Assembly: GCA_021835265.1 (NCBI GenBank)
Contig: JAKBQK010000216.1
Location: 1-10,555, forward strand
Origin: Thermoplasmata archaeon
Lineage (GTDB): Archaea > Thermoplasmatota > Thermoplasmata > Thermoplasmatales > Thermoplasmataceae
Reading direction: 5' to 3'
DNA: 10,555 bases
Shown here in pieces: positions 6,019 through 10,555 of the stretch. How positions within the stretch are numbered: position 1 is the stretch's first letter; every line of letters begins with the position of its first letter. Made by a program: the position numbers and the translations under genes. Under the pieces are notes generated by a model, which saw nothing but the letters and a program-made list of their open reading frames with translations, searched no databases and was not told the origin of the DNA.

Positions 6019-6467
6019 TGGAAATGGATAGTTTGAACTGCCCTCATTGCGGATTTAAATTAAAGAAGACTAAGAGGCCGTTCTTTATTGATGGTTTCTT
6101 TCTGGGAAACTTCGATGCCCTTGTCTGTGAAACTTGCAAGAGGGTGTATAGAACAAAAGAGGCCTCGGAGCAGATAGAAAGATATGCCCAAGAATTAGGC
6201 CTGTGGGAAACAGAAAAAGAGGTCACTCAGAATATTGAGGTCCTTCAAAAAGACGCTGAAGAGGAGTCAGGAACTAATTTTCCGCAAGTTGCTACTGCAC
6301 AGATGCCTTTGACGAATAACGCTAAAGAGGTTATTGTTGAGTTTAAAGGACTTACAAAGACTAGTTGGCCAGTTGTTGAATATCGCACCTTATCGCAAAC
6401 ATCAACTGTATCCAATACAGATGAAGTAAGATCAAGTACTTGTGACTCTGCCACCTTGGAGAAGTAG
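6018..6467 (+). CDS. YgiT/MqsA-type zinc-finger protein, putative antitoxin
   Basis: Counting from the ATG at 6018, C8-x2-C11 (NCPHCGFKL) and C37-x2-C40 (LVCETCKRVY), separated by FFIDGFFLGNFDAL, form the zinc module seen at the N-terminus of MqsA and in stand-alone YgiT-type proteins. A helix (KEASEQIERYAQELGLWE) follows. The remaining roughly 85 residues are Ser/Thr/Glu-rich and lack the helix-turn-helix domain of bacterial MqsA, so DNA binding, if any, would need another part of the protein. The 149-residue length is longer than most YgiT-only proteins because of this tail. The start is set by a one-base overlap with the DUF4258 stop; a GTG at 6015 and an ATG at 6024 are alternatives. Pairing suggests it neutralises the upstream protein. 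Confidence 0.75.
   Translation: MEMDSLNCPHCGFKLKKTKRPFFIDGFFLGNFDALVCETCKRVYRTKEASEQIERYAQELGLWETEKEVTQNIEVLQKDAEEESGTNFPQVATAQMPLTNNAKEVIVEFKGLTKTSWPVVEYRTLSQTSTVSNTDEVRSSTCDSATLEK
6458..6461 (+). promoter_or_regulatory. GGAG ribosome site deciding the start of the third operon gene
   Basis: GGAG lies seven bases before the ATG at 6469 and overlaps the final codons of the zinc-finger gene. It makes 6469 a better start than the GTG at 6442, which would overlap the upstream gene by 26 bases and has no such site. Confidence 0.5.
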
Positions 6468-6468
6468 A

Positions 6469-6981
6469 ATGATACCTACATCTTCACAATTTCCAATCAA
6501 AGGAGAACCTGACTTTAGAGTAAAAAAAGAGGATTGGAGCAAATACGAGATTCTTGATGGGAAAGGGCAGGTCTGGGTTAGATCTGTTCTGGTGAAGATA
6601 TACGAAATTGATGAGACTAAACTGCCTGAATCTCCTACACCACCAGGTCGCTCACCATATGTTTTAAGTAACCAGACAATAACAACAGCTTTTTTTAAAG
6701 ACCCAGCCTTGCATGGAGAACCTATCAAGGAGCCTCTCACGGCTGAAGAGTTTAATAGTGGAGGAGAGGTATTAGATTTTGAACGAATGGATGAACCCTG
6801 GAATGAATACATTATTTTAGGTAAGCCCGCTAAATTGATCAGAAGTAAATGTGTAGTAACTGAAATAGCTTATTTTCCTGACAAAATGAATAACTTTAGG
6901 GATCCGATCGTGCGGGTAAATGCACAAGTAACAATTAGTCCTCCACGATACGTTCGTCCAGAAGAAAGCGTTACCAGATAA
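6469..6981 (+). CDS. unrecognised beta-rich protein, third gene of the DUF4258/YgiT operon
   Basis: This 170-residue protein belongs to no family I can name. It looks soluble and beta-rich, with strands such as QVWVRSVLVKIYEI (34-47), EYIILG (113-118), KCVVTEIAYF (127-136) and PIVRVNAQVTIS (146-157). A Pro-rich loop (LPESPTPPGRSP, 52-63) comes early, and a single Cys (C128) is present. No membrane segment, zinc cluster or catalytic motif is evident. The ATG at 6469 starts one base after the zinc-finger stop and has a GGAG site, so it is cotranscribed. A third gene in a toxin-antitoxin unit could be a chaperone, a specificity factor or a cargo gene; the sequence does not say which. Confidence 0.7.
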   Translation: MIPTSSQFPIKGEPDFRVKKEDWSKYEILDGKGQVWVRSVLVKIYEIDETKLPESPTPPGRSPYVLSNQTITTAFFKDPALHGEPIKEPLTAEEFNSGGEVLDFERMDEPWNEYIILGKPAKLIRSKCVVTEIAYFPDKMNNFRDPIVRVNAQVTISPPRYVRPEESVTR

Positions 6982-7157
6982 GAGTTAATAATAATTTTCC
7001 ACGTTATTAGTATCTAAAACTTTAATCAAATCCTCCGATATCACATTAATAATTAAGCAAGTTTTTTCACTATTTCTATAAGTTCTAAACATTATTCAAG
7101 ATAGGTTTAATTACTTATCAGTTGGTTAATCTTATTCTCATTTTGTAGTCAATAAGG

Positions 7158-7841
7158 TCATGCTGGATACTTCTCAATAAACACCCTTGTCCCAGCAATC
7201 ATTGGTTCAATTAAACCGTCATTAATTTCCTTTGAATCAGGATGGGCTGCGTCGTTACGCAGCCCCAACCAACCTGTAACAGATTTATGCATGGTCTTAT
7301 CAATGATATTATTCTTAAGCAAGGCACCATTCAACGAATCCGCTTTGATATATTTCTCACCATCAGTCGTGATTGGAATCGAATTCTTTTCTGCTAACTT
7401 TCTGAGGTGACTTTCTAAAGCCACGCCTGCAACAACTGCTGATGCTCTAAAATAACCCTGTGATAGTAAAGACTCTGCCTGTTCAAGTATATCGGTAAAA
7501 AGATCAGCGTCCACCATTTCATTAAAACCACTGAGAAAATCGTTAGCATAATCCTCTCTAAGACTCTTTAATGTTCCATATAACTGAGCTACAGTTTGAG
7601 GTGTAAAAAGACCCGAAAATGAGGATACGTAATTCCAGTATTCACTTTCACGAGGAGAGAGATCAAGAAGAGTTTGCTTCAGTCTCAAACATAATTGAGG
7701 TATTTGAACTCCATTGAGGGCATCAAATGGTGTGGGATAACCGGTAATATGTTTATTTGCTTTTAAGACTTCATTGTCTACATATATAATTACACTATCA
7801 ATCCGTTTTAATGCCTTAGCTTTGTCAATAGATGGTGACAA
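7158..7841 (-). CDS. HEPN-like protein with RX4H motif
   Basis: This 227-residue protein has a C-terminal helical domain (about 110-225) resembling HEPN/DUF4145-like proteins. Paired helices (LFTDILEQAESLLSQGY, 114-130, and AVVAGVALESHLRKLAE, 135-151) are followed by a helix carrying LRNDAAH, where R195-x4-H200 is the RX4H motif of metal-independent HEPN ribonucleases. The N-terminal half (1-105) is helical and unassigned, and may sense a trigger or partner. HEPN proteins occur widely as toxins and abortive-infection effectors; no MNT nucleotidyltransferase antitoxin lies beside it, so it would act alone or with a distant partner. The start is TTG at 7841, since no in-frame ATG lies upstream before a stop and the next Met is residue 109. 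An ATTTATGC-like TATA box about 30 bases upstream fits a leaderless or nearly leaderless start. Confidence 0.72.
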   Translation of the reverse strand: MSPSIDKAKALKRIDSVIIYVDNEVLKANKHITGYPTPFDALNGVQIPQLCLRLKQTLLDLSPRESEYWNYVSSFSGLFTPQTVAQLYGTLKSLREDYANDFLSGFNEMVDADLFTDILEQAESLLSQGYFRASAVVAGVALESHLRKLAEKNSIPITTDGEKYIKADSLNGALLKNNIIDKTMHKSVTGWLGLRNDAAHPDSKEINDGLIEPMIAGTRVFIEKYPA

Positions 7842-7974
7842 TGTAATACAAACAATGCAATTGCGAGCATAAATCTTCTTATTCTGTTAAATTTAGCCCT
7901 ATCCCGTGCATTTAGATGGTTAGGATACAATCCAGAACACAGTATCATTGGTCTTACTCCACCAGTAATTTTGT

Positions 7975-8169
7975 TTATGGTTTTTGATTGTCAGTGGTAT
8001 AATAATTACAGAATGCATTTAGTTTCGATCCATCCACTCTTTTGGTATAATTTCTCATTCCTCCATCCATCATTGCAACCTGAAGCGATTTAGAGGTATT
8101 CTTCCGTGAAATCCTCAGAAAGGAGACGGTGTGCTCTTTATTTTCTATAATTCTAGAGTAATGATCCAA
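7975..8169 (-). CDS. doubtful small ORF
   Basis: This is a 64-codon frame starting with TTG, whose product I do not recognise. It is polar and mildly basic, with no clear motif; the segment TVSFLRISRKNTSKSLQVAMM could form a strand-helix pair. A TATA-like string on the minus strand (AGTATATC, about 8195-8203) lies about 30 bases upstream of 8169, the only support for expression. It could equally be a random frame in a long intergenic stretch. Confidence 0.25.
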   Translation of the reverse strand: MDHYSRIIENKEHTVSFLRISRKNTSKSLQVAMMDGGMRNYTKRVDGSKLNAFCNYYTTDNQKP

Positions 8170-8418
8170 TGATATTTGTGTCGTAACAGGTAAAGATATA
8201 CTTTAGATAGAACTCTTGAACAGAAATTCAGTCAACATTTCGGCTTCTATATGGAAAAATCAATTGAAAGATATTTAGTCTAAAAGATGATTTTTAATAT
8301 GTATCACGCACTTTTTCATTCAATTTAATGGGATTAGTTTGGGTGATAATGACCTCAACCAATTAAAGTCTCTTCTTAACTTTTAGAAAGCATAGACAAC
8401 CTGTAGTGAAAGCCTTAG
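8170..8418. other. intergenic, no gene seen
   Basis: With the doubtful ORF at 7975-8169 set aside, the whole 7842-8458 interval between the HEPN gene and the membrane-protein gene appears non-coding. It is AT-rich, has stops in all frames at short intervals, and shows no tRNA-like or repeat-array structure by eye. Confidence 0.4.
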
Positions 8419-8438
8419 GAGGTTAACTATTTAACCTC
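8419..8438 (+). promoter_or_regulatory. 8-bp inverted repeat enclosing the TATA box of the membrane-protein gene
   Basis: GAGGTTAA-CTAT-TTAACCTC is a perfect inverted repeat with a four-base spacer. The TATA-like TATTTAA (8428-8434) lies across its centre and right arm, about 28 bases before the TTG start at 8459. GTTAAC recurs at 8453-8458, right at the start. Binding of a dimeric regulator would mask the TATA box. The GGAGG in the left arm (8418-8422) resembles a ribosome site but is too far from the start to serve it. Confidence 0.55.
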
Positions 8439-8458
8439 ATAGTATTTTAACTGTTAAC

Positions 8459-9727
8459 TTGTCAATTCTAAACTTATTTAATCTGATTGAGATACTTGCG
8501 GGGATTTTCACAATATTAGGATTCATATTAAAATTACGAGCCACCATCAATGGTGCCTCAAATGCTCTTAATATCAACAATACACGCGCTCGAAAAGAGT
8601 TTTTGGGGGAAATCAGGCGAGGAAACGATTATGTATCGTCTTTCTATAAACAGATAAATCCATCTGAATTAGACATATCTTTATTACCACTTGGTTACAG
8701 GACTTATTTTTTCATCCTTTTTATTGTTTTCACAATTATTGCAGCAACGGTCATGTCGCTTTTTATTCCGAATTTTATGATGTCGTATGTCCCGTTAGCC
8801 ATCTCTTCTTTGTTGTTTGTATTCGCATTCTTTAGCTTGTTAGATGGTTTTCCTCTTTTTATGTTAAAAAAAGAGGGGAAAAATTACCCTTTCACTTCTA
8901 TAAAAAGAACGGTTTTAAAATTACGTTTCATTGCTCGGCAATCTATAATATTGATAGTATTTACCATTCTTGCTTTTTTCACTTCGTTGTTATCTCTAAA
9001 CCCTGCCAGTCCCTTGAGTGCGCTTTCCCACAGTATATACATTAGCGTGATATCCATTGTGCTTATTCTTTTGCTTGCTGTAGTCATAATCTGGAGGGAG
9101 TCTAATATTGAAAAGGAATTGCTAGTTTGGGCTTTCTCTAAATATATCGCCGAAGAGGATGCCAGAATTAAACTGATTGTTGCCTTAAAAAATGAAATGG
9201 TATCTGGCTATCTTTCAGGGATAGGTACTAATTTAGAACTAAAATTTGAAAATGGTGCACACCGGGAAATACCTTGGAAGTCAGTGGACAGCATCACCGT
9301 AGACAAAAATGTCAAGTGTATTCAAACCAAAACAGAGTCTATAGATGATTTTTTCCTTAAACTTAAAGGCAAGAGAATTAAACTTCCAAATCCTTACAAG
9401 GATCTTCTTTTTAAGATTGTTCCAGACTATGGTTTATATGAAGGGTTATTGAATAATATTTTATCTAAACTGGAAGAATATGCATATAACAGGATTTCAC
9501 CCGAATTGATCGATTATGCTATCGGTGATTGGATAATCAATAATTATTCAGGGCAAAGATTCCTAGTTCTTAAACCAGATAGGCAAGTGTCTGGTATTGA
9601 ACCCATAGACATTAAATTAAGAACACCTAGAGATTTGGTGTTTATAGATCATCAAGAATCCAAAACCTATAAGATTATGGACTTAGATTTAAAGAAAGTA
9701 AGAATTGGATACAAAGTTGTTGGCTAG
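8459..9727 (+). CDS. five-helix membrane protein with large soluble C-terminal domain
   Basis: This 422-residue protein is unrecognised. Predicted membrane helices by eye are 4-24, 81-101, 109-129, 159-179 and 191-212. Between helices 1 and 2 lies a polar segment of about 55 residues with NNTRARKEFLGEIRRG (40-55), rich in Arg and probably cytoplasmic. The C-terminal half (about 213-422) is soluble, starting with a helix (IEKELLVWAFSKYIAEEDAR) and continuing as mixed alpha/beta, with late strands near QRFLVLKP and DLVFIDH. No transporter, kinase or protease motif was found. The start is TTG: an in-frame stop at 8432-8434 excludes anything longer, and a TATA-like box sits 28 bases upstream. It converges on the next gene with one base between the stops. 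A membrane sensor or effector of an abortive-infection system is possible but unsupported by a specific motif. Confidence 0.72.
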   Translation: MSILNLFNLIEILAGIFTILGFILKLRATINGASNALNINNTRARKEFLGEIRRGNDYVSSFYKQINPSELDISLLPLGYRTYFFILFIVFTIIAATVMSLFIPNFMMSYVPLAISSLLFVFAFFSLLDGFPLFMLKKEGKNYPFTSIKRTVLKLRFIARQSIILIVFTILAFFTSLLSLNPASPLSALSHSIYISVISIVLILLLAVVIIWRESNIEKELLVWAFSKYIAEEDARIKLIVALKNEMVSGYLSGIGTNLELKFENGAHREIPWKSVDSITVDKNVKCIQTKTESIDDFFLKLKGKRIKLPNPYKDLLFKIVPDYGLYEGLLNNILSKLEEYAYNRISPELIDYAIGDWIINNYSGQRFLVLKPDRQVSGIEPIDIKLRTPRDLVFIDHQESKTYKIMDLDLKKVRIGYKVVG

Positions 9728-9728
9728 C

Positions 9729-10115
9729 TTATTTCTTCTTGGGACTGAGCAATGCTCCAAGAATAAAGAGCCCAGCTATCGCCGTGCCTCCTTTAAGTAA
9801 GCGTTCCCCACGAACGTTGTGCCCGCATGCAAGTTCCACTGCACCAACTAAAATATCTGTAGCTCCCACAAGAGGCACTCCGAACAAAAGACCAGCAGCC
9901 TCTTCAAATCCTTTCCATATACTGGATCTTAACTGTAAAGTACTAACCCTATTTGCAAACTCACATACTACTAGGAAGTATGGATCTGACCTGAATTCAT
10001 CTGCCAGTCTTTCTTTCCCCTGTCTTTTAATATACTGTTCCACACTTAGTCCAGTGGCAGTCCACTCAGAAGCTTTTCTGTTAAAGAAAAAAGCAACGTC
10101 ATTAATATCAGACAT
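9729..10115 (-). CDS. unrecognised protein with glycine-rich hydrophobic C-terminal half
   Basis: This 128-residue protein has a polar N-terminal part (1-65) and a C-terminal part of two hydrophobic, Gly/Ala-rich stretches, about 72-97 and 109-124. They are joined by a polar turn (CGHNVRGERLLKG, 97-109), and the chain ends in PKKK. The run GVPLVGATDILVGAVELACG (79-98) with the following GER resembles, loosely, the hydrophobic Gly-rich linkers that precede toxin domains in secreted polymorphic toxins; I offer this as a similarity of style only. The hydrophobic stretches could insert in the membrane or form a helical hairpin. The ATG at 10115 has a TATA-like box 24 bases upstream, so it is probably a leaderless single gene. 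The overlapping plus-strand frame at 9739-10128 looks like a low-complexity shadow. Confidence 0.65.
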   Translation of the reverse strand: MSDINDVAFFFNRKASEWTATGLSVEQYIKRQGKERLADEFRSDPYFLVVCEFANRVSTLQLRSSIWKGFEEAAGLLFGVPLVGATDILVGAVELACGHNVRGERLLKGGTAIAGLFILGALLSPKKK

Positions 10116-10135
10116 GAATGAAAATTAACTTAGGG

Positions 10136-10142
10136 TATTTAT
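10136..10142 (-). promoter_or_regulatory. TATA box for the 128-residue gene
   Basis: On the minus strand ATAAATA is centred about 24 bases before the ATG at 10115, matching the leaderless spacing seen at other genes here. It suggests the gene is transcribed separately from the one ending at 10226. Confidence 0.4.
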
Positions 10143-10225
10143 GTCTGTTGCCAGAGGTAAACTCGTCTTACTAATCATCAACTTGGATCGAGTCGACCTG
10201 AAGAGAAGCCATAGGTTTCAAAAAG

Positions 10226-10549
10226 TTACTTTAACTGTTCGTTCAAAATGTCAAGCTTTCTTGTAAGACCAATGACATCCACTTGGACCTGCAATTTTAA
10301 CTGATATATTTCCGTAATTTCAACTAGTGCAGCTACTGAGCTGATTAGAAACCTTAGCATATTCAATACGGTATTCTTATCAACCTCGGGATAGCTGTAA
10401 TCTGATCCTGTCCAGTCAACGTAAAAACCGGATTTCTTAATGTCGCCCGATATTCCCTTTAGCATTTCTCTGGTCTCTGTTATATTCTTTCTTACTAAAT
10501 CCATTACCTCTGGCTGATCCAAAATGTTGTTAAGATAATCATCAGTCAT
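10226..10549 (-). CDS. unrecognised small helical protein, possibly continuing past the window edge
   Basis: This frame of 107 codons is read from the ATG at 10549; the frame stays open to the window edge six bases further, so the true start may lie outside. The protein is mostly helical: an acidic first helix (YLNNILDQPEVMDLVRKNI), a middle polar segment with DWTGSDYSYPEVD (45-57), then a long hydrophobic/amphipathic helical run (about 58-106) that looks able to coil. No membrane segment, cysteine cluster or catalytic motif is seen. It lies upstream of the 128-residue gene on the same strand, with 110 bases between them. Function is unknown. Confidence 0.6.
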   Translation of the reverse strand: MTDDYLNNILDQPEVMDLVRKNITETREMLKGISGDIKKSGFYVDWTGSDYSYPEVDKNTVLNMLRFLISSVAALVEITEIYQLKLQVQVDVIGLTRKLDILNEQLK

Positions 10550-10555
10550 ACCTGG

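Noticed and set aside
339..6801. Avoidance of CCNGG sites as proof of the restriction specificity
   Set aside because: Both CCSGG (for example 339-343) and CCWGG (for example 6797-6801) occur in the window, so there is no usable avoidance signal at this scale.
6432..6812. 126-codon minus-strand frame opposite the toxin-antitoxin third gene
   Set aside because: The plus-strand gene has a ribosome site and operon position; this frame has neither.
8417..8424. AGGAGGT-like ribosome site upstream of the membrane-protein gene
   Set aside because: It is about 35 bases from the TTG start with no suitable start codon nearby; it is better explained as one arm of the inverted repeat.
9739..10128. 129-codon plus-strand frame
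   Set aside because: It lies wholly opposite the 128-residue minus-strand gene, is rich in Ser/Pro/Arg as shadow frames often are, and has no promoter evidence.
1..10555. CRISPR array, tRNA, rRNA, insertion sequence or transposase
   Set aside because: I saw no regularly spaced repeats, no T-loop-like signature with a matching acceptor stem, and no transposase or integrase motif in any frame.

Overview
The window looks archaeal, most like a Thermoplasmata-type genome. The DNA is AT-rich and arginine is mostly AGA/AGG. Several genes have a TATA-like box about 24-28 bases before the start codon, the spacing expected for leaderless archaeal mRNAs, while other genes use GGAG/GAGG-type ribosome sites. 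Taxonomy is inferred from these habits only, because no marker gene, tRNA or rRNA is visible. The content is accessory: no housekeeping gene is recognised, strands switch often, and most recognisable families belong to restriction, toxin-antitoxin or HEPN-type defence.

Layout, left to right. (1) 207-2182, plus strand: a restriction-modification pair, a MvaI/BcnI-family endonuclease followed with a 4-base overlap by a DNA methyltransferase with a TSPPY (m4C-type) motif. (2) 3506-2363, minus strand: a two-gene operon in which an unrecognised basic 165-residue protein overlaps a RelA/SpoT-type nucleotide pyrophosphokinase (small alarmone synthetase or toxSAS type, with no HD hydrolase). A perfect 15-base palindrome covers its promoter. 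(3) 5208-3817, minus strand: three overlapping genes encoding a long coiled-coil protein, a small Cys/His-rich protein and a small Sm-like protein, none of which I can tie to a described system. (4) 5227-5802: about 575 bases with only a doubtful ORF.

(5) 5803-6981, plus strand: a compact three-gene operon of a DUF4258 (RelE-like) putative toxin, a YgiT/MqsA-type zinc-finger putative antitoxin and an unrecognised beta-rich third protein. An inverted repeat abuts the TATA box. (6) 7841-7158, minus strand: a HEPN-like protein with an RX4H motif. (7) 7842-8458: mostly non-coding, with one doubtful small ORF. (8) 8459-9727, plus strand: a five-helix membrane protein with a large soluble C-terminal half. 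Its presumed TATA box lies inside a perfect 8-bp inverted repeat. (9) 10115-9729 and 10549-10226, minus strand: two small unrecognised proteins, one with a glycine-rich hydrophobic C-terminal half.

Together this reads as an archaeal defence or mobile-island segment built of autonomous cassettes, each with its own promoter. The restriction pair should methylate and cut the same site. The RelA/SpoT, DUF4258/YgiT and HEPN genes are each plausible growth-arrest modules. The most promising candidates for an undescribed system are the overlapping 165-residue/RelSpo operon and the coiled-coil/zinc/Sm-like operon. No IS element, CRISPR array, tRNA or attachment site was found by eye.
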